From positions 3,040-67,039 of the forward strand of contig KN832568.1 in NCBI GenBank assembly GCA_000827205.1: DNA of 64,000 nt, in the 5' to 3' direction. A model generated the notes under the pieces. The model had not been told where the DNA came from, did no database searches, and worked only from the letters and a program-made list of their open reading frames with translations. Within the stretch, counting starts at the first letter, position 1. Every line of letters begins with the position of its first letter. A program made the position numbers and the translations under genes. This document shows positions 10,016 through 20,797 of the stretch, one piece after another. This DNA comes from Plicaturopsis crispa FD-325 SS-3 (lineage: Eukaryota > Basidiomycota > Agaricomycetes > Amylocorticiales > Amylocorticiaceae).

Positions 10016-11091
10016 GCGGTTGCATGTTTTGAAAAGGTGGATGGTTTCGTTGGTTGCGTCCACACCCTCCCCATCCGCTCTTTGTTCCGTTTCTTTCTGC
10101 TCGCCCTCGATAATCAAACGGACCATTTTTTCACACATGCGCTTTTTACAGCCGCTGCCCTCGCTCGCTCCTCCGGTTACACTCAACCCTCAACACGTAG
10201 TGTCTCCGCTCTCGCAGTACATATATCCATTAATACCTGCCGTTTTGATTCCGTACTTTCTCAATACGCAGTCACACTTTCTTCTACCTCAGAGTCTGTT
10301 GCCTAGTGACACTTCTTTATCTGCTCTTGCTTCACCTTGTTGCGCTTCGATCTTGGATTCATCCCTCCCGCCTGGAGACGTTGTATGTAGCGCTTCCACC
10401 GTGGTGTACAGACGATTACTTCACGATCCCAACGACTATCGAGGTTCTTTTTCTTTGGTTGCTAGATGATATTCACAGATCATTAGCCTGTGCGTCTACG
10501 TTTTTGCTGCTCCTGAATTGCAAGATATTTGCTGTTCGCCTGCACGTTGAGCTTTCGAGTGCGGCGCGTAAAACGGTAGGAGTTCGTCGACATGTGTCGG
10601 TGGGCACCAGATGGGCACCGTCGAGGAAGACAAGTGGCCTTTGTTTGAGTTGCATGAATACTTACAGGGAGACGCGTGTCCAAGTCGTGTAAGCCATACA
10701 GTACAAGTCGACGAAAAACATAAATTTGAAAATGAAATGTAGCCTCCATCATGAAACTCCAATCCTACGTAGACAATCGTGGTCAGAGCGATTAAAGGGG
10801 CGATTTCCGTCTTGCCCTACACTCCCGTGAACCGGTGCACCGTGTCCATGTCCCAAGTCAAGCGGAACGCCGACAACGAGACGAGGAGGTGCAGTGTGGG
10901 CGAAAGGTAAAGAAAAAAACGCGCGCGGTCACATTTTTATAGGAAGTGCGGAGATGGAAATTAGCAAGTCCGCGAGCGTGTCAACTCCGACACTGCGCGG
11001 CGGTGCCTTCCCCACAAACCACGAATTCCTCAACCGGTCGCTAATTCTTTAACTTATTCCCCTTCGCAAGGACTCGCTCGCAGGGCGCGGA
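10016..11091. other. Long gene-free region
   Basis: Over 1 kb between the GPI protein gene and the amylase. The first 300 bp are T/C-rich and fit a 3' untranslated region. Open frames at about 10300-10760 on both strands show no recognisable protein. The last part must contain the amylase promoter. No repeat ends or RNA genes are seen. Confidence 0.4.
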
Positions 11092-13582
11092 ATGGGGTTT
11101 ATTTCTTGGATAAAAAGTCGTATATATGAGCCATGGCATGCACCGGCTCTGCCCCGAATGCGCCTCGGACCCGAAGGTAGTCCGAACAACCCTTTAATGG
11201 TGCGTCTAATTACCGCAATGGTCAAGCTCAACCGATTAATCTTCGTATCTTCAGATTCAATTCTTTACGTGGGACTGCTTGCGTTCCGACATGAGCTGGT
11301 GGAGGCATCTGGAGTGCGAAATACCCCGTCTCGCGACTCTCGGCGTCACCCAGATATGGCTGCCACCTGCACACAAGGCTATGGTCCCAGTCAGTCTTAT
11401 TTGACGTGCTAGTGTTCTGAAAATTCACCGTACATATTAGGACGGACGCGGATACGATGCCTATGATCTTGTATGTAACCCAGAACGTCCGCTTACTTGG
11501 GAATGGGAACTTAAACTCTCGCAGTGGGATCTAGGCGAATTCGAACAGAAAGGTTCCATTGCGACTCGATGGGGCACCCGAGAGGAGCTCTTGGGTGCAT
11601 GCGCCACCGCACAGAGCCACAGCATTGACGTTCTAATTGACGCTGTCCTCAATGTGAGATACAATTCACTTCGTCGACTCTCCTTGATTATATTTACGCT
11701 CCGGGCAGCACAAACTTGGTGCCGACAGACCAGAGTCATTTCTGGCGGTCCCGGTAGATCCGGACAACCGCCTACAAGATATCGGCCCTGCCCAGGAGGT
11801 TGAGGTTAGTCCACGAACCACGCTGTTGGGGGGACAACCGTTTGACGCGCTCTTTTATGTCAGGGATGGACCGCTTTCGACTTTCCGGGACGGTCTAACA
11901 AAGTACCAGCTTTTTATCGTACCTGCGCTCTGCTCTGACGGTCTCGCAGTACAGCAGATTTCAATGGAATCACACTCACTTCACAGGCATTGACTGGGAT
12001 CAGCGGACCCGCCGCAAAGGCGTGTTTCGCATAGCAACTGAATCGCATAAGGGCTGGTCCCAAGGTGTGGACAATGAACTCGGTAATTATGACTACCTCC
12101 TCGGCGCGGATGTACGTGCTTACTCTGTCTCTGAAGTGATACTCATACTAACGAGGGGTGTAAATAGATAGACCATCGACATCCTGATGTCCGTGATGAT
12201 TTGTTGTCGTGGGGCACTTGGGTTTTGAAGGCAAGTTTCGACCAAAAGACACTGCCTGGCGCCCTCTGAGTCTATCTTCTAGGTAACGAACGCGGAAGGA
12301 TTCCGGTTTGATGCTATTAAGCATATGGATCGAGAGTTCTTGCTCGAATTTGTGAGCTCCACCGTCGAACTGCCTTTATAGCTTACGGACGACTCGCCGG
12401 GAGATTTAACAGATCACTACCGTTCGCCAAAGGTCCGGAAAAACAGACATGTTCTCAGTTTCGGAGTATTGGTCTGGAAAGTATGTACGGAAAGTGGCCG
12501 ATCTCGCTGCACGTTACTTACGTCAAGTAGTTTGAAGATAATCATGCCCTGCATCAAGGCACTTCAAGGACAGGTGAGTGCATGGTTAATACGAGATCTC
12601 CGCAGGTTTCTCACAACGCACAGACAGCCTTTTTCGACGTTCCTCTGCATTACAACTTTCACAGGGCTAGCAAAGAGGGCTCGGATTTTGACCTGAGAAC
12701 TATACTCGACGGCACGATTGTGAAAGCAAGGCCCGGAGACGCTGTGACTTTTGTGGATAATCACGAGTGAGTTATTCATCCGATATTCTCCCAGTTTTTA
12801 CCTCAAACTGACACAATTCAGTACAGTAAGACCTTCCAGCCGTGTCGCACGCACACCCCTGCTGAGCGTTGTTTCCTTAGGTAGTCGGCCAGAGCTTGGA
12901 AAGCTGGGTACGTCGCACCTGCTGACCCGGTCTGAGCGTATGGTCTGACGGCACACCAGGTGGGCCCAAATTTTAAGACGCAGGCGTACGCTCTCATCCT
13001 ATTACGGACCGCCGGACACCCGTAAGTGTCTACGTCACATCCCGAAGAATTGTCGGTAGCTCATGGCTACTCTCTTTTCTCCTGAAGCTGCGTGTTTTAC
13101 GGAGATACACACCCCTACACAGAAGGCTACGATGAGGAGACTGCCCGAAATGTGGCTTTACTCATGCAGGCCAGGAAGCTCTTCGCGTACGGACCAATGA
13201 AAGATTACTTTCACTACCGCAACTGTGTGGGGTTCGTGAGAGCGGGGGACTCTGACCATCGTGGATGCGTCGTGATAATCAGTAATGGAACAAGGTGAGA
13301 TGGCTTACGTTTCCTGCATATATCGGGGGCCGGAATACGATCTTAAATGGTATTCTAGCGACGGGAAACATGCCATACGGATGTATGTTGGCAAAGTCAG
13401 TCCTTGTTTTCTCCGGAATCTGTACCACATATCTGATAATCGACTCTGATCTCAACCAGCAACACGGAAATGCGACTTTCCACAATTTCCTCTCTTCGCG
13501 CCAAACCATCCTGGTGGGCGCAGACGGGTGGTACAACTTCATATGTCCCCCGCAGGGTGTCCAAGTGTGGGTACGCACATAA
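11092..13582 (+). CDS. Alpha-amylase, GH13, intracellular bacterial type
   Basis: About 515 residues spread over roughly 18 exons; no signal peptide is seen, so the enzyme is probably cytosolic. It should cleave alpha-1,4 bonds in starch- or glycogen-like glucans. All four GH13 regions are present: DAVLNHK, FRFDAIKH (nucleophile Asp), SVSEYW (acid/base Glu) and FVDNHDT (transition-state Asp). The sequence around ITTV, GVDNELGNYDYLLGAD and VGQSLESW matches the bacterial-like fungal amylases (GH13 subfamily 5), thought to come from bacteria. Two oddities: a 4-nt exon (12822-12825, TACA) completes the Asp and supplies the Thr of NHDT, and one intron (12231-12282) is GC..AG. The intron before TAFFD has two possible acceptors, 32 or 50 nt after the donor; I prefer 50. 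Confidence 0.9.
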
Positions 13583-13689
13583 TAATGGAATTTTGGTACT
13601 CGTCGCGAAGAGTGCGTAGGTAGTTAATACAACAGGTTGTCCCCAGAGGAGGAAGGCAAAAATACATAGTACAACAAGAACAGCCTGAT

Positions 13690-16449
13690 TTACAGCGCAA
13701 GCCCAATGCTAGAAACTGTCTGTCGCATGTCCTCGTTCGATGGTCGTTGTAATCGTGAGTGCTCCGATATCGGAACGTGCAGTTTCTCGCCGCCGTCCTC
13801 TGGCACGTAGAACCCGGAGACAGAATGTAACTCCTCGGACCATGAGTCCGCATCCCTGCGTAGTGATGCCCGACTTGGTCGCATCTCCAGTGACTTGACG
13901 GGGCACTCCAGGTTTTCGGCGCGCACTTGCAGTCTGTCTGCTCTGCTCATCGTCATCGTCGCCGCTTGGCCTCCCATCTGAACGAGATCGTGATGCTGCT
14001 TTTCATGGTTAGAGTCGAACAAAATTGCGGTCTCCTCCAACGTGCGGCCTGGAAATTCAGGCCGTGAGGATGCAAAGGTCATTCCTATTAATAGAAGACT
14101 GTACCTCTGGTCTCAACCACGAAGGCCAATATGAAGCAAATTTCCAACGCTAACCATCCGCAATACACCAGGTACTGCGGACCAGAATTAGTCGAGTTCG
14201 TCGCCGGAGCAATATGAAATCTCGCACGTATTTCCATCCAATGGCGTTGAGTGCCCACGGGTTGACGAACTGGTTGAAGGCTTGCGTCATACACACTGTC
14301 AAATTCTTCAAGGACGTGCGCGTTAGCCGAACGATGCCTCGTACGAAAGCGTTCAAGGCCAGCGTACCATGATTGCGAAGCCTTTGGCACGAATATTGTA
14401 AGGCAGAATCTCCAGCGTGTATGATACCAGCATCGGAGTATATGCGATATCATAGAAGAAATAGAAAACGAAAATGAGCGGGATCGTGGCTACACAGCGG
14501 AAGGTTAGTATGAAAGTTTCGGTCTAAGCACGAGGCGATAACATACCTTTGGCTGCCGCAACAGAATGATGCGTATTGAAAAGAGCGGTCGTAAGTGTCC
14601 AGAATGTAAAAGCTAACATAACTTCGTGAGGCTATATCGACATCGTTGAGAGGATACTACACACCGATTAGCATTCCGGTGGTCGAAATGATGAAAAGGG
14701 TCCTGCGACCCAGTCTGTCGACGAGCAGGGCGCCCGTCAAGGCTATGACGAAATTGAATACCTTCGTGCCGAAATTGTGTCAGAGCGTGCTGTACGACCG
14801 GTAAAGGTACTGCATACCTGCAGGCCTCCGTTGATGATGGCTTTTGTTCGGGGATCATATATGCCGACTCCTTGCAAAACAAGATTGATATAGTAGCTTC
14901 AAATTTGTGCGGAATGTCAAGTCTTGGTGGTGTAGCATAGGTCATCGGACTCACGAGACAAGGCCGTTGCCACTGCAAATGAATTATCCGTCAAGCGGTG
15001 AAGACAGCGCAGAAAAAGTGCATACACACCTCCATTGCGAGAACATAGCAATTGCGATAATTAGCCGCACACGTTTCCTGTTCCCGGATGTCTGTAATAA
15101 CGACAGATAAGAGGTGGATTTGCTGATCTCCTTCTCCATCTTTAAGGCGTGTCGGATCTGCGCCATTTCGAAGACTACCAAAGGGTCCCGTTCGTCCCCT
15201 CCGTTGGCATGATACCGAGCAAGTGTGCGGGCCGCTTGAGATTCCTTTGAAGGTTAGCATGGTGAGAGTCGTTACTTAGCCCAGTCCACAATAGCTTACC
15301 AGGCCTTTGGATACCAAATACCGCGGACTCTCTGGAAGAAACCTAGGGAAGAGAGTCAGTTCCAACGACTAAGGCAGGTGATGATATGTAGGAGCTACCA
15401 AACGAGTGATAACTGCAATACGGGGACGAGTCCTTGCACTAATGTCGGAACCCTCCAGGACCAGATAGATCCTTCGGCTCTGTAAGACAGGTGAGCATGA
15501 AGCGAATGATAGCGACGTTGAGTAAATGCACTCACGTATCATATGCACCCAAACATATCCAGGCACCTGATTTTTGGAATAAGTATACGCTATGTAGAGT
15601 CTGAACGGATTGAGCTGACCCAGCACGCTCCCCATATACCAGGACGTGTTGAAGAACGAAGTGATTTTTCCGCGCTATGTGCATCGTAAGATATGTATTC
15701 GACCTGTCGCAAAATAGGTTGCAAGCCTACTTGAGTCGGATATGCCAATTCGGTGATGAGCAGTGGGGCAGCGTTCACACTGAAAGCTAGTCCAAAACCA
15801 ACTTGGGGTACATAAGTAAGGCGATTGGGACGAAGACGGATAACATTGACACACGAAGGATCCTGGCGGCGATGAGGACATCAGAGCTAGGTGCAGTAGC
15901 TTGCATCGCGACGCCAGCTAGCATGATAATTGAGGCGACGAAAAGCGTGGCTCGACGACCATATCCGTCCGAGACAAATGGCGCGATGAAAAGGCCCTAG
16001 AAGGACATTAAGGAAAGAAGTGGTGTCAGGTAGAACGAGACTTGGTCACCGTCAGCGCGCCGATACTTTGCGCAGAATTTATGAGTCCTGCTGAATATTT
16101 CAACGGCTGTGAGTATATGATAGACAGAATCACGAACCTAATGTTCGGCCCTCTGGGTAATGGAAATAGCTCTGCCAGTCAGGTATAATTTGCAATCCTA
16201 GAACCCAAGTCAGTGAAAGGTCATCAACCGGTATATTTGCCTACCGTTCATTAACGACGAGTCCAGACCATTGACCGACGATGTCATGATAGGCAAAATA
16301 AGCCAGAGGTTTAAGATTAGGATGCCTACGCCGAGTAATCAATCGAAGTACATAGTACATGCTTTCATTTCATGATGAGACGCACCGCGGTTTCGCCACC
16401 ATGGGCCTCGGTGTATGAAATCTACGAGGGTCCACTCAGGAACCACCAT
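13690..16449 (-). CDS. MFS sugar transporter, lactose permease/hexose-like
   Basis: Many short exons read on the minus strand from the ATG at 16449 give a complete 12-helix sugar porter. Seen in order: NGLDSSLMNGLQ near the first helix, GRRATLF, GFGLAFSVNAAPLLITELAY, SWYMGSVLGAW, WSWRVPTLVQGL, the sugar-porter signature WFLPESPRYLVSKG, DRLGRRTLF, YTLEILPYNIRAKG, and the terminal ETRG..RTLEETAILFD. It should move a mono- or disaccharide, probably with protons, across the plasma membrane. Its 3' end faces the amylase 3' end about 107 bp away. The substrate is not readable; lactose-permease-like and hexose transporters share these motifs. Not every exon border was fixed, but no break was seen. 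Confidence 0.85.
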
Positions 16450-17223
16450 TTTGCACCGCTTGCAACAGGGATGAAGGGAGGGTCAAGGAGCTGAGACAGA
16501 AAACCACACGTCTCAGGGCGCGAAGGCATACTTATACGTGTGCTATACGGAATATCATGCAACGCGCGTTCGGAAGCGGGACGCCCATAGGTTGCATGAC
16601 CTCGGGGCAATTATGGTTGATGTGTGGGGATTGCTGTATGTGGGGAATTAAGGTTGTCAACATGCGTTCACATTAAAACGACAAATATCCGGCGGTTATG
16701 GAGGACGGGGAAAGACCGGGTTTTCAGTGGTGGAGCGTCTCTTCCAAGTCTCATCCGGTACCGATGGACGGGACGCGCCGGTATAACCTTGTTCTTCACC
16801 GATGGGGTGTCACCAGATCACCCATTTCTGGTGTGTATATCATGTGTGCGTAGAGAGGATCGGACTTGCGAGAACGAGTGCAGTGGGAATTTGACATCGA
16901 CCATGTACCTATAGGTATAATCATAGCGTAATTTTGGCCTGCTTGAACATATTTGGATCAGCCGGATGTTTCTCAAGTGGCCACAAGACCTGGATTGAAC
17001 GATATCGATGTAAAGGTTGCGCACCAGAGATGTTGCTGCTCTCTGCAGCGCGTGCATGCGTTTGATTGGCAACAGCACTGCACAGTGTGCACTAGAACCG
17101 AGGATGTTGACATCCAAATCCGTAACATCTCGCGCGCCGGCTTTCAAGTCCTCCTACTCCGCACGCAAAAAAAACGGTAACAGAAAAACAGATGAAGCAA
17201 TCTGCGGCTATAAAATTCGCTAG
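16450..17223. other. Intergenic region
   Basis: About 770 bp between the transporter start and the 3' end of the coiled-coil gene. Only short unsupported frames on both strands; no repeat or RNA gene is seen. Confidence 0.4.
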
Positions 17224-19260
17224 TCAACCTCGGCTTCTGCTGAAACTGCCACCAAATAGGGAGCTCATGGCGCCTAGCATTGACCGTGGCGGGACGACTT
17301 CGCCGTCTTTTACAGGCGATAATTCAGTCGGAATGTTCAGTCCACCACCGCCATCCTTCGTAAAGGATTAGAGCGCTCAGTCAATATCATGTTTGCTTGC
17401 AAGATTAAACGCTCTACGACGTACCTGGGGTAGCTGGTCCCACGCGAACGTTTCAGGCTGCGATCCCTGGAAGATGTTGATCTTGCGTTTCTTTTTCTTT
17501 GGCGCCGGATCCTCTTCTTCCTCCTCCTGGATGGGCTTGGGCTGCGCGCTCTCGGCTCGACTGGACGGTTTCCTCCTAGGCGCCTTAGTAGTTGCCTCAG
17601 CCTTGCCTTTTCCCCCGTCCGCCTTCTTCGACCTAGGTTTCTTGCTCGCCTGAGTCTCGACAACTTCGGTGTCGCTACCTTCGCGAGTGGCTGCCCTCCG
17701 TTTCCCCTTGCTCTTGGCGGATGGCTCGACGACCTCGATGTCACTGTCGGCCTCCACTTCTCCTTTCCTAGTCTTCGATGGAGCGCCTTTGCTATCCGCT
17801 TTAGCCCTAGTTCGAGAAGGCCCAGCCTTGGGTTTATCCTCCGTGTCTGACGGTGCTTTGGACGCTTTACGCGCTCTGGGTTTTGCACGCGGTTTAGCGG
17901 CGGTCGGTTCTTCCATTTCATCCTCGGAGCCCTGCTCCGGCTCAGCCTCCTCGGGTGGTGGGGGCGTAGGGTCCTGTTAATGAATCAACATTAGTCGCCC
18001 AAAGCATGATACCGCTGGCAAATGGCCCACCTTGATAGGCGGGCGTGTCGTTTTCGCGGCTAGCTGAGCCTTCAATTTTTCGATTTGCCGCTCAGCCTTT
18101 GCCGCTTGCTTCTGCGCCTCCAGAGCCTCCGCTTTGTGGTTCTCCGACTCCTCTTCAGCTTTCTCGGCCTCTTCCTACAGCTCCTGTATTAGCGTGTTCG
18201 TCGAGGCGTTGCACACATGCGACACTCACCTGTAAAGCAGCCTTCAGTTTCTCGACACGCTTCCTCTCCTTCTCGAGCATCTTCGCATCCTCCTGTTCTT
18301 TCTTCTTCATCTCACTGAGCCGTTGCTCGAGCTCCTTTGTCTGGATCTCCAACTCGATACGTTTGCTCCGCAATTCATCTGCCTCTCCCTGCTCCTTGCC
18401 CTCCAAGCTCTCCCACTTGTCTACTCGGCGGGCAAGATCGGTATTGCTTCGCTTGAGATCGCCGTTGAGCCTATCCAAGTCTGCGTTCGCAGATTGAAGT
18501 CCGTCCAGTTGAAGTAGCGTGCGTTCTAGTTTAGCAGATGTAGAGGCAACCTTGCTGCTCTGTTCTGCATGCTCCTTACGGAGCTGTGCATATTTCTTCT
18601 GCATCGAGAATCGTACTTAGCTACCGTTTTGAGGGTAGAATAGAAAAGGCGTACCTCAGTTTCTTTCTGCTCTGCTCGAGCTTCAGCAAGCTCCCTTATC
18701 TTCTCCTTCAATTCTATGGCAAGTTCTGCGCACTGCGCCTCCAAAGCCGCTGTCTCCTGTTCGTGCTGCGAAATGAGAGCGTCATTGCCGTCTTCAGCTC
18801 GTGCTTGTAATTCGTCCAACTCTTCCTCCAACTCAAATATACGATCTTCCAGCTCGCCCTCTTTCACTTGGAACATCGTAATCTGGAAATCTCGTTGTAT
18901 CCTCGCGAGAGTCTCCTGCCTTAGGATGTCTCTCTCCTTCAGCAGAGTCAGCCTCTCCTCATCGAGCGCGTCGCTAGCCTTGAGATGCTCGATGAAATGA
19001 CATGCTTCGACCGACTCACAGCCCTCTAGCCATTCCTTCCGTTCAGCATGCCACTCCTGCCGTATGGCTTTGATAGCATCGCGACTGCGTTCCTCCTCGA
19101 GCGCGAGGCGGTCCACAAGCTTCTTGTTTGTCTGCTCGAGCGTTCGGTTCTTCTGTACGAGTTCGTCGACGTGTTTTCGCGATGCTGCTTCGTAGGCTGT
19201 CCCCGGGCCGGATGGTGTCGCCCGAACTGGAGTAGGAACTTTGCGAGGTAGCATAGACAT
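17224..19260 (-). CDS. Coiled-coil protein with acidic/basic low-complexity tail
   Basis: Five exons (19260-18655, 18598-18230, 18174-18031, 17973-17425, 17355-17224) are each a multiple of three and encode 599 residues. About residues 25-370 are almost unbroken charged coiled coil. Then follows a low-complexity part rich in Lys, Arg, Glu, Ser and Pro with repeated SDTE/SDIE acidic patches and a KKKKRK basic cluster, probably a nuclear localisation signal. It ends in a short conserved-looking NIPTELSPV and GAMSSLFGGSFSRSRG tail. I do not recognise the family; a nuclear or spindle-associated structural role is a guess. I chose the ATG at 19260 because upstream in-frame codons run into the divergent gene's start. 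Confidence 0.75.
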
Positions 19261-19507
19261 CGCGTGTATTAGTACTGGTGACAGACTATGTGCACCAATA
19301 TTAGAGAGAGGTTGCGCAGGACACGGGACTGGGGTATAGGAATAAATTACAAGATCATATGCGGCGTCGCGTTCAAGTTCATTCGCGTCGGGCGTTCGTC
19401 CTCGCGCCCAAGTTGTGACTTGTTTGGTCGAAGTGGCTGTACGCACAGTGAACGCCCTCCGCTCAATTTCTGCCTGGTTTCTCCAGGGGTTCTCTGTGGT
19501 CTCTGCC
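19261..19507. promoter_or_regulatory. Short bidirectional promoter region
   Basis: Only about 247 bp separate the start codons of two divergent genes (minus gene at 19260, plus gene at 19508), so both promoters must share it. No clear TATA box is visible. The minus-strand frame stays open through it, so an N-terminal extension of that protein cannot be excluded. Confidence 0.5.
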
Positions 19508-20294
19508 ATGTCTCCCCAGCGTAAACCGCTTCGTGCGATCAAAGTGAAAGGTTAGTAGAGCCCTATATTGTGGGACATTACTGACCGTCTTTTCTTACAG
19601 TTCCCCGCCATAATGCACAGCGCGTCGGTGCAAAGCTTGAGGCCGAAGTACAGGTCGCAGCTCGTGCAGAGGGAGTACGAGTAGATATAGCCCAACCGGG
19701 CAGTGAGCAGTCGAATAGCCTCCTGCTTGCTATCGTGCGCACCTCTCTCTGGTCTCTTTAACCGCGTTTAATGTGACCTCTAGGAAAGTGCGTCGGAATG
19801 GAATTCACTTCTCATGACGGCTCGAGCGGAAAGAGGACCACAGTGGGACATCGGCACACAACAGTAAGCTCTCCCATCACAAGGATACCAACTTGAAACT
19901 TATATCGAGTCTCCACAGATTCCTAGTTGACGAAGGCTCCGACCTTTATTATGACCCATCGCCCCTAGACCAGTCGCAGAAGTCAGAAGAGGAAGATCGT
20001 GAAGGCTCTGCTAGAGGCGCAAGCCAGTCTTCACGTCGGGCCGACCGACAACTCCCTCCCCAGGCTCACCGGAGCTCCTCTACCCCCTACGGCTACCAGT
20101 CGCCTAGCATGGCGCCCCGCTATTTGGGTGGCACAACCGCTCCGTTCAATGCTGTGCCGCCTGGTCAGTTCTATGGCTCCGAGGCTGGGACCCCTGGTCG
20201 AGGCGGTATGCACCCAGACAGCATGAGCGTCTCACCCGACGTTCGGCGGAGAGTAACTCGTGGGATGGCGGACGACAGCTATTATGGAAATTGA
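19508..20294 (+). CDS. Conserved-looking basidiomycete protein of unknown function
   Basis: Four exons (19508-19550, 19601-19734, 19784-19863, 19919-20294) join in phase to 210 residues. The N-terminal half is basic then mixed (MSPQRKPLRAIKV, then KLEAEVQVAARAEGVRVDI and ERGPQWDIGTQQFLVDEGSD). The C-terminal half is rich in Ser, Pro and Gly with PRYLGG, GQFYGSEAGTPGRGG and a terminal DVRRRVTRGMADDSYYGN. No enzyme motif, signal peptide or membrane segment is seen. The ordered splice sites and the uniform composition support a real gene. I do not recognise the family and give no function. Confidence 0.7.
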
Positions 20295-20797
20295 GATAAC
20301 CTTCCGATCGCCGCTGGGTCTATTGACCACCTCTCTCCCCGTGCATTGTGCCACCCCTCCTCCACTCGGTCCGCACGCCCAGCAGAGCCTTCGTCGTTTG
20401 CCTCGTAGCTGTGGCTAGGAGTTTGGCGTTGATTGGGAGGCACCAAAGGTTCTAGCCTAGCATGCCTAGCATTCGCTCTCTGACTAGGGAGAACTGCAGA
20501 GTTGAGGGGATGGAAGATGAAAGCGTCAACTTATCGTACTTGGCGCTCACGGCCAGGCACTCCAACGCTAGCGATGGAAGACTACACGGAATACTTGTAG
20601 CAGAGTATGTGGTATGTACTCTATGTAACATGGACCGAGCAATACGACCCGTAGCTGCAGCGTAGTGTCATGGAGTCATCTTTATTCGCGCGCGTTCAAG
20701 CAGGAACTCTATAAGCGATAACAGGTCTGTACGGAGGGCATCGACAGAACGAAGACAACGACACTCCGCCTTCCTACGTTTACCAGCTACCGGCAAT
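20295..20797. other. Convergent intergenic region
   Basis: About 500 bp between two 3' ends (the unknown plus-strand gene and the ferric reductase). It should hold both 3' untranslated regions. Nothing else is recognised. Confidence 0.4.

Noticed and set aside
18526-19542. N-terminal extension of the coiled-coil protein up to an ATG at 19509
   Set aside because: It would overlap the start codon of the divergent gene and use the shared promoter as coding sequence; the ATG at 19260 fits better, though an extension is not fully excluded.
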